Shown one piece after another: positions 36,508-44,757 of a stretch of DNA of 64,000 nucleotides. The number at the start of each line of letters is the position of its first letter. The stretch's first letter is position 1. The notes below the pieces were generated by a model, which worked only from the letters and a program-made list of their open reading frames with translations, was not told the origin of the DNA and ran no database searches. The DNA comes from JBLHKS01 sp047620505 (GTDB lineage Bacteria > Verrucomicrobiota > Verrucomicrobiia > Verrucomicrobiales > DEV007), in NCBI GenBank assembly GCA_047620505.1, contig JBLHKS010000003.1, forward strand, positions 47,646 to 111,645, in the 5' to 3' direction. The position numbers and the translations under genes are program-made.

Positions 36508-38051
36508 GAATTTTCCTAGCCGCCCTTTTCCTGGGATCCGTCGCGGTTGCGCAGGACTGGCCGCAGGGCTCGGGCCCGAATGGGGATTTCCGCACTGACG
36601 GCGACGCGCCAACTCAGTGGAGCGTCGCGCTCGATCAAAACATCGTCTGGAAAAAGACGCTGCCGGAAACCGGTCAGAGCACGGTCGTCATCCAGGGCGA
36701 TCGGCTGTTTTTCACAACGATGAAGGAAGTCGAGGCGGACTCTAAAATCGGCAAGGACATCGTCGCCTGGTGCTGCGATGCGGAAACTGGCAGGACGCTC
36801 TGGAAACGCGAAATTCCCGGGACCTACCAGACAAAATTGTCGGGCAGTTTCGGCGACGCCTCGGCTCCGTCTCCCGTTACCGATGGCGAGCGCGTGATCT
36901 TCGTTAACCCGAGTGGACGGATCGTTTGTTTTGATCTCGACGGCGAGGAGTTGTGGACTCGTGAGGTTTTTTCTGTCGCCCGAACTCAGCCGATGATACT
37001 CGACGGCTTGCTGATTTCTCATCGTCAGATTTATCTGCCTGATGACGTCGGCCACTTCACGAATGAAAACGCGAAAGCGCCGGTTGAAAAGTGGACTCAG
37101 CTGCAAGCGCGCGAGGCCAAAAGCAGCAAAGTCCGCTGGACGAGCGAGTGCGGGGTGAACATGGGTTCGATCCCTTTGCCCCAGCAGCTGCTGGACGGAA
37201 CTTGGGTTTTCGTCGTCGGACGCGGCGGTGGTCACGGTCCGCCGGAGAAGCCCGAGGGTGTTTCGATGATCCGCGCAGATGACGGCTCGACGATGTGGAC
37301 TCTGGAGCTACCCGGATTCATGAGCACGCAAACCTACCCGGTTCACAACAACCAGGCGCTGGTTTTTCACAAGGGCGATCATCTCTGGGTGAACGCGCTA
37401 ACCGGAAAGATCGACAAGACGGTTTCGATCATCGGAAAACAGGCCGTTGATTCGAAAGACCTGAAGGTCTCGGCTAGCGGCGTCGACGTTCCCGCGAAGA
37501 AGCCTCGCTCGATCATTCAGCAGTCAAATCTGCTCGTAGGAAAATATCACTACTTTCGAAGCTACACGCTGAATTGCATCGGCCGAGTTGATGTGGAAAG
37601 CGGCGAAGTTCGCTACCTGCGCGCCCCGTTGCAGGCTCTGCGTGTGCCTGGAAAACCTGAGCAGCTGCTGTGGGACGAGAGCCAGCTTCCAGCCGATCGC
37701 GAAGTTACCAAAAAGCAAAAGGGCGCGATCAACTACATTTCGTTTCGCCCTAACAGCATGAAAAACTCCCGCGGGTTCGTCGTCATGGGCGATGGACGTT
37801 CGGTAGGCAACGGCTGGGGTCACAACGCGTCGGCTATCCCAACCGCGATCGGCGATCACGTCTATTTTCCAATGATGAACGGGACGGTTTTCGTCGTGAA
37901 GGCCGGCACTGAGTCGTTTGACGAAGACGCTTTGGTTTCGGTCAACGACCTCGGCCCGGCGGGCGAGGCGTTCACGCGTTCGAGCATCAGTTTTGGCAAT
38001 GGCAGGGTTTTCGCTCGGACCATTCGCGAGCTGATCTGCATCGGCGAGTGA
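36504..38051 (+). CDS. Exported PQQ-like beta-propeller protein
   Basis: 515 residues from ATG 36504 (MRIFLAALFLGSVAVAQDWPQ signal peptide, cleavage near VAQ). Repeated blades include AWCCDAETGRTLWKREI, IVCFDLDGEELWTREV, MIRADDGSTMWTLELPG and, near the end, FVVKAGTESFDEDALVSVND. No metal or PQQ ligands can be assigned. It is coupled to the ThuA gene by an ATGA overlap. Two palindrome sites (37182 perfect, 37660 core) lie inside, both in the QQLL/EQLL frame. Confidence 0.82.
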   Translation: MRIFLAALFLGSVAVAQDWPQGSGPNGDFRTDGDAPTQWSVALDQNIVWKKTLPETGQSTVVIQGDRLFFTTMKEVEADSKIGKDIVAWCCDAETGRTLWKREIPGTYQTKLSGSFGDASAPSPVTDGERVIFVNPSGRIVCFDLDGEELWTREVFSVARTQPMILDGLLISHRQIYLPDDVGHFTNENAKAPVEKWTQLQAREAKSSKVRWTSECGVNMGSIPLPQQLLDGTWVFVVGRGGGHGPPEKPEGVSMIRADDGSTMWTLELPGFMSTQTYPVHNNQALVFHKGDHLWVNALTGKIDKTVSIIGKQAVDSKDLKVSASGVDVPAKKPRSIIQQSNLLVGKYHYFRSYTLNCIGRVDVESGEVRYLRAPLQALRVPGKPEQLLWDESQLPADREVTKKQKGAINYISFRPNSMKNSRGFVVMGDGRSVGNGWGHNASAIPTAIGDHVYFPMMNGTVFVVKAGTESFDEDALVSVNDLGPAGEAFTRSSISFGNGRVFARTIRELICIGE

Positions 38052-38055
38052 TCCG

Positions 38056-40077
38056 CTATTTTCCGCCTGACATGAGCATTTCCCGAATTTTGTCGAAGTG
38101 AGCAGACGTCGTTTCAGTGTCCGCAGGTTCTTCTTCAAGCTCGTCAAAGCTGATTTCGTCCAAGTGGGTTTTGTCCAGCTCACGGATGAACGTACTGGGC
38201 TGACAGGGCCTCCTTTCGCCATAACGAGAGCGCGCGGCGCACCAGGTCATCGTCAAACAATCCTTGGCTCGCGTGATGCCGACGTAGAGCAAACGGCGTT
38301 CCTCATCTCGTGAGCCTTCATCGATCGAGCGGGTGTGCGGCAGGATTCCTTCTTCCAATCCGACGAGGTAGACGACCGGAAATTCCAGCCCCTTCGCGGC
38401 GTGAAGCGTGATCAAGCAGACGCCCTTTTTCTTGGTGATGTCTTCGTCGTCATCCCGATCCGAACTAAGCGCCATTTCATCGAGAAAGTGCTGCAAACCC
38501 TCACCGGGGTTCTTCGCTCGATGCTGATGAAGCGTGTCGATCAACTCTCGAACGTTCAACTCGCGCATCCCGGCTTCCTCGGCGGTTTTCGAATTTCGCC
38601 TGAGGTAATCGCCGAACTCGATCTCCTCGATCAGGTGCGTCGCCATCGTCGCGTAGTCGGCTGACTTCGTGTGGGCAATTTCGGCGAAGCGCTTCATCAG
38701 CGTTGTAAATTCCGTGATCGCGTTCTGCGTCGCGGCCCGGCGGTCGACGAGAAATTCGAGCCGCTGAAGCGCGTCCCAGATGCTGATCTGATGCTCGGCG
38801 CTGAAATCGGACGCGGCCTGAATCGCGGTGGCTCCGATGCCGCGCGGCGGGTTGTTCAGGATCCGCAAAAGGTTGAGATCGTCGGTCGGATTGATGAGGA
38901 CCATGAGGTAGGCGAGGAGATCGCGAACTTCGCGCCTGTCGAAGAAGCTCATCCCGCCGACAACTCGATACGGAATTTCATTCTCTCGCAACGCCATCTC
39001 GAACGGGCGCGATTGGGCGTTCATCCGGAAGAGAATCGAGAAATCCTCCCAAGGCCGCTTTTCCATTTTGCCTTGCGAAAGGATTTCCTCGACGACCGCT
39101 TTGGCTTCCTCGTCCGCGTCCGGCATCGCGATCACCCGGATTTTGTCATCGCTCTCTTTTTTGCTCCAGAGCGTCTTTTCGCGTCGACCTTTGTTGTGCC
39201 GGATAATGCTGTTCGCCGTGTGGAGAATCGGCATCGTGCATCGATAGTTTTCCTCCAGCTTGACGACTTTCGGGTCCGGGAAAAAGCGTTCGAATTCGAG
39301 GATGTTCGTGATGTCCGCCCCGCGCCAGCCGTAGATTGACTGGTCATCGTCGCCGACGACGCAGACGTTTTGTTCTGGACCTGTCAGGGCGCGCAGCAGC
39401 CTCATCTGAAGGCTGTTCGTGTCCTGAAATTCATCGACCATGATGAAGGGAAACCGCCGCTGCCACTGATCGCAAAGTCCGGGGTTTTGTTCGAGAAGCT
39501 CGACCGCGAGAATGAGCAGATCGTCGAAATCGACCGCGTTCAAAAGCTTCAGCTCATCTTGGTAAGCCTGGTAGGATTCGCGGACGAAAACATCGCCGAT
39601 CGAGTCCGGCCCCAGCCCCTTGTTCTTCGCGTCGCCGATCAGTCCGAGCACGACCTTCGGTTCGATTCCCGCGTTTTTGCCGCCCTTGCGGGTTACGATT
39701 TTTCGGATCAGACCAAGCTGATCGCCGCCCGCGTAAATGCCGAAAGTCTTCTTGAATCCAAGCCGGTCGATGTCGCTTCGAAGAATCCTGACACAGAGCG
39801 AATGGAACGTCGAAACCGTGACCGCTCGCGCTTGCTTTTTGCTGATCAAACCGCCTGCGCGCTCGCGCATTTCGTTCGCAGCTTTATTGGTAAACGTGAC
39901 TGCCAGGATCTGACTCGGCGGCACGCCTTCCGCGATCATCCAAGCGATTCGAGTCGTGATGACGCGGGTCTTTCCCGTTCCGGCACCTGCGAGAATGAGC
40001 AGAGGTCCGTGGAGATGGCGGACGGCTTCTGACTGGGCTTCGTTGAGCCCTGAGAGGCCCGATCGGTTGACTGACAT
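38056..40077 (-). CDS. UvrD/Rep/PcrA-family superfamily 1 DNA helicase
   Basis: 673 residues from ATG 40077. All SF1A motifs are visible: Q-motif LNEAQSEAV, Walker A AGAGTGKT (30-37), VTFTNKAANEMRER, STFHSLCVRILR, Walker B MVDEFQDTNSLQ, GDDDQSIYGWRGAD, LEENYRCT, TLHAAKGLEFPVVYLVGLEEGILPH and RLLYVGITRAK. The length (~670) and the absence of a long C-terminal extension fit Rep better than UvrD/PcrA (~720). It unwinds DNA 3'-5' at stalled forks or in repair. It contains no copy of the iterated palindrome over 2 kb; a variant copy lies immediately upstream of the start (40081). Confidence 0.92.
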   Translation of the reverse strand: MSVNRSGLSGLNEAQSEAVRHLHGPLLILAGAGTGKTRVITTRIAWMIAEGVPPSQILAVTFTNKAANEMRERAGGLISKKQARAVTVSTFHSLCVRILRSDIDRLGFKKTFGIYAGGDQLGLIRKIVTRKGGKNAGIEPKVVLGLIGDAKNKGLGPDSIGDVFVRESYQAYQDELKLLNAVDFDDLLILAVELLEQNPGLCDQWQRRFPFIMVDEFQDTNSLQMRLLRALTGPEQNVCVVGDDDQSIYGWRGADITNILEFERFFPDPKVVKLEENYRCTMPILHTANSIIRHNKGRREKTLWSKKESDDKIRVIAMPDADEEAKAVVEEILSQGKMEKRPWEDFSILFRMNAQSRPFEMALRENEIPYRVVGGMSFFDRREVRDLLAYLMVLINPTDDLNLLRILNNPPRGIGATAIQAASDFSAEHQISIWDALQRLEFLVDRRAATQNAITEFTTLMKRFAEIAHTKSADYATMATHLIEEIEFGDYLRRNSKTAEEAGMRELNVRELIDTLHQHRAKNPGEGLQHFLDEMALSSDRDDDEDITKKKGVCLITLHAAKGLEFPVVYLVGLEEGILPHTRSIDEGSRDEERRLLYVGITRAKDCLTMTWCAARSRYGERRPCQPSTFIRELDKTHLDEISFDELEEEPADTETTSAHFDKIREMLMSGGK

Positions 40078-40098
40078 GGCGAGCAACTGCTGATGCGT

Positions 40099-40497
40099 TC
40101 AGGAAACGAACCGGTATGCGGCAGGATTATGGTAAGGCTCTTTGTTTCGCGCTTCGACCGCCCCTACGACCGAAAATGTGATTCCAGCAACGAAAGCGAG
40201 ACCGCCTGTGATGATCCCGATGCAGTACTTTGTCAGCGGCACGGAAACCACCATGATTCCGGCGATCATGATCCAGAAATTCAGTGCCTCGGTGCTGTGA
40301 TGGGTAACGAATTTGCTCTTCTTATACTGCAGTAGCCGAATCACAAGCGGTCCGACGAAAAACGTAAAAATCCCAAGAATATGGGCAAACACTGCGAGGG
40401 ACGCCTCCCCATCGGTGACCTCACCGAATTCATCCGGCGGCAGCAAATCGAATTCTTGCTGAGGTGAGGGGGGAGGAGCTTCGTCCATGCGCGGCAT
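40099..40497 (-). CDS. DUF4870 domain membrane protein
   Basis: About 132 residues from ATG 40497 (ATG 40488 is an alternative). After a proline-rich cytoplasmic leader come roughly three hydrophobic segments; SLAVFAHILGIFTFFVGPLVIRLLQYKKSKFV and HHSTEALNF are the diagnostic parts of DUF4870 (Tic20-like) small membrane proteins. Function unknown. It lies upstream of the helicase gene on the same strand, and its start region faces the divergent gene at 40593. Confidence 0.85.
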   Translation of the reverse strand: MPRMDEAPPPSPQQEFDLLPPDEFGEVTDGEASLAVFAHILGIFTFFVGPLVIRLLQYKKSKFVTHHSTEALNFWIMIAGIMVVSVPLTKYCIGIITGGLAFVAGITFSVVGAVEARNKEPYHNPAAYRFVS

Positions 40498-40592
40498 GGA
40501 AACCGAGAAACGGGCCCGACGCAAGGAATCGCCCTGACAGAGTCCAAAAAATATCGGCTCGTCTCGACCCCGGGCCTGTGGCAGATTCGGAG

Positions 40593-41798
40593 ATGCAGTT
40601 TTTCGTCAGGATGGTTCTCGCGCTCGCCCTGATCAGCGCGGCGGTTGCCCAGGAGAGTTCGCCAATCGAAGCTTGGGGCAAGGACTTGCGAATCCGCCCG
40701 CTCTTTGGGCCGAACGCGCCTTTTCACAGCATCCACACGTATTTTAACACATCGCCGGAGAGTCCAGACGGCAGGTGGATTCTGTTTTTCCGCTCCACGG
40801 ATCCGGAAGCCCAGATTGGCGACATTTATGCAGCGGGCATGGACTACGGTGAGATGCGACCGATCGCGAAAGGAGTCGAGACCGAAGACGGGCATCGCGT
40901 CGCTTGCCAGCAATGGGTTCTGGGCGGTCGAGCAGTGCTGTTTCACGACCTGCGCGATGGGGAATGGGTGGTTGTGTTAGTCGACATGCGCACGCTCAAT
41001 GAGCGGATTCTGGCGACGGGTCGACAGGTCGGCTTCGCATCGCCGTTTGGCGAGTGGGTTCCGATTTATGGGCCGCATTGGGAGCCTGGCGAGCATCGCG
41101 ATCTGGAATTGGTCAGCCTGAGAACGGGCGAAATCCAGAAGGCGGTTTCGATCGATTCGGTCAAACCGGCTTACGAAGCCAGCAGCGGAGCGGAGTACCT
41201 GACCGAGCAGTTCGGCGACAAACCGACTTCGGTTTTTTTCCCGATCCTCAGCCCCGACGAGAGCCAGGTGATCTTCAAATTATCGAGCCCATCGATCGGC
41301 GGATTTCGCAGTTCTCAGGCGAGTTTGCGCAAAGGAATTTTCGTCTACGATCTAGCAGCTGCTGAGTATCGATTTGTCCATGGAAAGTGGGGACATCCGG
41401 CCTGGCACCCGAGCGGCGATCGAATTCTTAGCATGTGGGCCAACGGCCCGGTCCTCGTTGATCTGGAGTCTGGTCAGGTCTCGGCGAAGAGCCAGATTCC
41501 AGATTGGATGTCGCCGAACGGGCACCCGTCATCCTCGCCAAACGGAGAGATTTTCGTGACCGACGGCATCCTGACCGATCCTGACAAAGACCGAAAATGG
41601 TGGGGCGTCGCAGTGGGCGATTTCGAAGGATCGGAGTGGATCAAACTTCGCGAGTTCGACAATTCGAAGGGTGAATCGTCGTGGCGCGGCTCGCATCCGC
41701 ATCCGGTTTTCAGCGCGGACGGCAGACGGATTTATTTCAACGTCAGCGAGGACCAATGGACCCGGCTCTGGGTCGCGGAGCGCAAAACAAAGCGTTAG
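40593..41798 (+). CDS. Secreted TolB/WD40-like beta-propeller protein
   Basis: 401 residues from ATG 40593, giving a signal peptide ending near SAAVAQES. Propeller-like motifs of the SPDGRWILFF type recur (ESPDGRWILFFRST, LSPDESQVIFKLS, WHPSGDRILSMW, SPNGHPSSSPNGEIFVTD, VFSADGRRIYFNVS). This is the DPP4/TolB-like fold seen in oligogalacturonate-lyase-type and unknown proteins; no catalytic residues assigned. The stop region overlaps the convergent vWA gene by 4 bp (41795-41798). Confidence 0.75.
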   Translation: MQFFVRMVLALALISAAVAQESSPIEAWGKDLRIRPLFGPNAPFHSIHTYFNTSPESPDGRWILFFRSTDPEAQIGDIYAAGMDYGEMRPIAKGVETEDGHRVACQQWVLGGRAVLFHDLRDGEWVVVLVDMRTLNERILATGRQVGFASPFGEWVPIYGPHWEPGEHRDLELVSLRTGEIQKAVSIDSVKPAYEASSGAEYLTEQFGDKPTSVFFPILSPDESQVIFKLSSPSIGGFRSSQASLRKGIFVYDLAAAEYRFVHGKWGHPAWHPSGDRILSMWANGPVLVDLESGQVSAKSQIPDWMSPNGHPSSSPNGEIFVTDGILTDPDKDRKWWGVAVGDFEGSEWIKLREFDNSKGESSWRGSHPHPVFSADGRRIYFNVSEDQWTRLWVAERKTKR

Positions 41799-42766
41799 CG
41801 GCCTGCGCGTTTCAGCAGCTCGCCAACCGCGTAGACGCCGCCCGTTTTCTGGCTCAGGCCCTGAAGGAACGGCTCCCGCGTTTTGTAAAATGAGGCGAGT
41901 TCCTTCAAGAGATGGAGATGAACTTTCGCCCGTGCGCCGGAGGCTTTCGAAGTCAGGCCCTCGATCCATTTTCCATCGTAGGAATCCTGGAAATCGGAGA
42001 AAACGAAAATGTTGGTGACGTTTTCACCCACGAGGAATTCGATTCCGGCTCCCAGCGTGTTGTCCTTTTTGTTGATGAAATAGCAGTTCGGCAAGGCCGC
42101 GAGATCCGAGTCCATTTTGCGGGCATCATCGGTGAACAGGCCGGGTTTCGCCGCAGTTTGCGGTGTGGCGTCGAGGTAGGGAACGACCTGAGGATCGCCG
42201 GTAGTTTCCTTCATCGCCGAGCTGTTAACGCAGATGACCATCGCCGTGCGGAACTTGGAATTGATCTCTTCGACCACGAGAGGGACGTACTGATGCATCG
42301 AGCCTGACACATCGAAAACGACGCCCAGTTTACCTTGGACTTTCGTTCCGAAAAACACGGCACCGCGCCCCATCGAGCTGCCTCCGTTGCTGCTGAAACC
42401 GACGGAGAGATTGCCTTCTCCGAGCCCGATCGGTGTGTCGGGAACCGCCATCATTTTCGGCGCAGCGACCATGGCGTTGGCGTTGGCACGAAGGAGTTGA
42501 GCGATCGGAGGAGCCGAAACCTGAGCGGCTTTCTGAGCCTGCTTCTTCACCTCTTCTTTCTCCACTGACTTCTTCGCCTCCGCTGGAGGGGCGATGACGT
42601 GAGCGATGATTTTCGGCTCGTGCTTCTGCGATGAAAAGAGAGGGACAAATAGGGCGGTGCCGCCAACCAGGAGGTGAATCGCAAAAGCCGCCAGAAGCGC
42701 GACCATGCCTTTGTTCATCCGGCCTTTCTTCTTTTCGATCTCTTTGGCTTCGGTCGTGACGAGCAT
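41795..42766 (-). CDS. Membrane-anchored von Willebrand factor A-like protein with TonB-like N-terminus
   Basis: 323 residues: a short cytoplasmic lead, one transmembrane helix (about 20-42, VALLAAFAIHLLVGGTALFV), a Lys/Glu/Pro-rich stretch (PPAEAKKSVEKEEVKKQAQKA) like the TonB/TolA linker, then a vWA domain whose MIDAS motif is FDVSGSM (D152-x-S154-x-S156). Later segments NIFVFSDFQDSYDG and KVHLHLL complete the fold. It follows the exbD-like gene by 9 bp, so the two are cotranscribed. A role in transmitting proton-motive force to an outer component is inferred from this pairing. Confidence 0.8.
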   Translation of the reverse strand: MLVTTEAKEIEKKKGRMNKGMVALLAAFAIHLLVGGTALFVPLFSSQKHEPKIIAHVIAPPAEAKKSVEKEEVKKQAQKAAQVSAPPIAQLLRANANAMVAAPKMMAVPDTPIGLGEGNLSVGFSSNGGSSMGRGAVFFGTKVQGKLGVVFDVSGSMHQYVPLVVEEINSKFRTAMVICVNSSAMKETTGDPQVVPYLDATPQTAAKPGLFTDDARKMDSDLAALPNCYFINKKDNTLGAGIEFLVGENVTNIFVFSDFQDSYDGKWIEGLTSKASGARAKVHLHLLKELASFYKTREPFLQGLSQKTGGVYAVGELLKRAGR

Positions 42767-42775
42767 GGGATTTGT

Positions 42776-43231
42776 CTAATTCTTAAGGTTGATGTTCGTG
42801 ATCCCGGCCTCGTCGAGAGCGCTGAGCACATCGATGAACCGCTGTTCCTGAGCTTCGTCGTGACAATCGATAATGACCATCGCCGATTTACCGGCAATCC
42901 GGGACGAATCCGATTTCCGCTTCAGACTTTCGTTCAAATCCTTCATCACTCGCAGCGAAAGCGACATGGACGACTTCATCGCCGCGTCGTTGACGTAAAC
43001 GACCGAATCTTGATCGATCCGAATGATCATCTGATCGATCTTGACCGAACTGGTCGGCGCAGCGGCCGAAGCGCCGGGAAGCGTCAGGCTCATGTCCGCC
43101 TCGTCGCGCTCAAGAGAGGTCGAGACGATGAAATAAATCAGCAAAAGAAACGCAACGTCGATCATCGACGACATGTCGGGCTCAGGAGTTTCCTGTTCGT
43201 CGAAAGGGTTGCTGGAGCTTCGTCTGGCCAT
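42776..43231 (-). CDS. ExbD/TolR family biopolymer transport protein
   Basis: 151 residues with the ExbD layout: short cytoplasmic N-terminus, one transmembrane helix with the essential aspartate (MIDVAFLLLIYFIVSTSLE, D25), and a periplasmic domain ending in DVLSALDEAGITNINL. ExbD works with an ExbB/TolQ channel to convert proton-motive force; no ExbB gene is adjacent. Upstream is an 89-bp gap to a divergent sulfatase, so the message starts here. Contains the spaced sequence LTLPGASAAAP typical of verrucomicrobial ExbD proteins. Confidence 0.9.
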   Translation of the reverse strand: MARRSSSNPFDEQETPEPDMSSMIDVAFLLLIYFIVSTSLERDEADMSLTLPGASAAAPTSSVKIDQMIIRIDQDSVVYVNDAAMKSSMSLSLRVMKDLNESLKRKSDSSRIAGKSAMVIIDCHDEAQEQRFIDVLSALDEAGITNINLKN

Positions 43232-43320
43232 CTGTTGTATGAATTTGTCGGCAAAGAGGCCGATTTTGCAACTTGGAAACGCGGGATTGAGTTCGGGACG
43301 ACTCTCGCCATGCTGAGCGC

Positions 43321-44706
43321 ATGACTCGGTTTTTTGCCTTTCTCACCCTGATCTTCGCTTCAGCAGCTGCTGGCGCGGATCTGCCTCGCAACATCATCCT
43401 GATCATGGCCGACGACGTCGGGATCGATGGATTCGGCTGCTACGGCGGGACGGATTACGAAACGCCGCGTCTCGACGAACTCGCCGCGACCGGAGTCCGC
43501 TTCACCCACGCCTACTCGCAGCCGCTCTGCGCGCCGACCCGGGTTCAGATCATGACTGGCAAGTACAACCAGCGAAACTGGGAGTCGTTCGGCATCCTGC
43601 CAAAGGGCGAAAAGACGTTCGGCCACATGATGACCGATTTCGGGTTCAAGACGCTGATCGCCGGCAAGTGGCAGCTGACTTCTTACGACCCGCCGGACTT
43701 TCCGAATGCGGACAAACGGCGTAACACCGGAGTTCATCCGAAGGACGCCGGTTTCCACGAATACTCGCTCTTCCACTCCGAGCACACCGAGGACAAGGGC
43801 TCGCGCTACGCCAATCCGACCTACCTGCGAAACGGCAAGCTCCACACTGACGAAGGCAGATACGGCGAGGACGTGGCCGTCGATTACATCGTCGATTTCA
43901 TGACCCGAAATCGCGAGGACAGGATGTTCGTTTACTATCCGATGGCGCTTCCGCATTGGCCGATGGTCCCGACGCCCGATTCTGAGGAGTGGGCCGATCC
44001 GACGCGGCGGCTTGAGGAGAGCACGGATTATTTCAAGGACATGGTCGAGTACATGGACACAATCGTGGGCAGGCTTGTCGATGAGCTGGAGCGGCTCAAG
44101 CTTCGCGACGACACGCTGGTCCTTTTTTATTCCGACAACGGGACCGATCGTCGGATCACTTCGCATCTCGGCGATGTTGAAGTCAAAGGCGGCAAGGCGA
44201 CTCCGGCGCAGACGGGAATCCGGGTTCCGCTGATCGCGAATTGGCCAGGCGGCCCGGCGGCGGCGAAGGGCCACGTCAGTTCCGATTTGATCGACGCGTC
44301 CGATTTTTTGCCGACCCTGGCGGCTTTGTCAGGGCAGGAAATTCCCAAAGGCTGGTTTCACGACGGCCAGAGTTTTCACCAGCAGCTGCTGGGCGAGAAA
44401 TCGCCGAATCCGCGCGACTGGTGCTTCTTCTGGTACGACCCGCGCCCGGGTTGGGACAAAGAAGCCTATCATCGCCACATTTTCGCGCTCGATCACACCC
44501 ACAAACTCTTCAACGATGGCCGATTTTACGACGTCAGCGGCGAGGGTTTCAAAGAATCCGAAATCGACCGCAACGGCATGTCCGCCGCCGATGCGAAGGC
44601 GCTCGAAAAACTCCAGACTGCGATCGACGCGATGATGCAGGAGCCGCTTTCGGCAGGCGCGAAGACGGAAGTCGATGCGTTTGGGAATCCGATCGAAAGT
44701 CGTTGA
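43321..44706 (+). CDS. Secreted sulfatase (CAPTR motif)
   Basis: 461 residues with signal peptide MTRFFAFLTLIFASAAAGAD. Metal-site motif IMADDVGIDGFGCYGGTD (D31, D32). The formylglycine motif reads C70-A-P-T-R74 then VQIMTG, threonine replacing the usual serine of CxPSR. AGKWQL, LFYSDNGTD and the C-terminal PLSAGAKTEVDAFG tail complete an arylsulfatase. Substrate unknown. Two perfect palindrome copies (43361 in the signal peptide, 44380 near the C-terminus). Confidence 0.88.
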   Translation: MTRFFAFLTLIFASAAAGADLPRNIILIMADDVGIDGFGCYGGTDYETPRLDELAATGVRFTHAYSQPLCAPTRVQIMTGKYNQRNWESFGILPKGEKTFGHMMTDFGFKTLIAGKWQLTSYDPPDFPNADKRRNTGVHPKDAGFHEYSLFHSEHTEDKGSRYANPTYLRNGKLHTDEGRYGEDVAVDYIVDFMTRNREDRMFVYYPMALPHWPMVPTPDSEEWADPTRRLEESTDYFKDMVEYMDTIVGRLVDELERLKLRDDTLVLFYSDNGTDRRITSHLGDVEVKGGKATPAQTGIRVPLIANWPGGPAAAKGHVSSDLIDASDFLPTLAALSGQEIPKGWFHDGQSFHQQLLGEKSPNPRDWCFFWYDPRPGWDKEAYHRHIFALDHTHKLFNDGRFYDVSGEGFKESEIDRNGMSAADAKALEKLQTAIDAMMQEPLSAGAKTEVDAFGNPIESR

Positions 44707-44757
44707 GAGCCAGTCCCTTGCCTAAAGCTCGAATTTGCTCTTTGTTTCAAAAATCTC

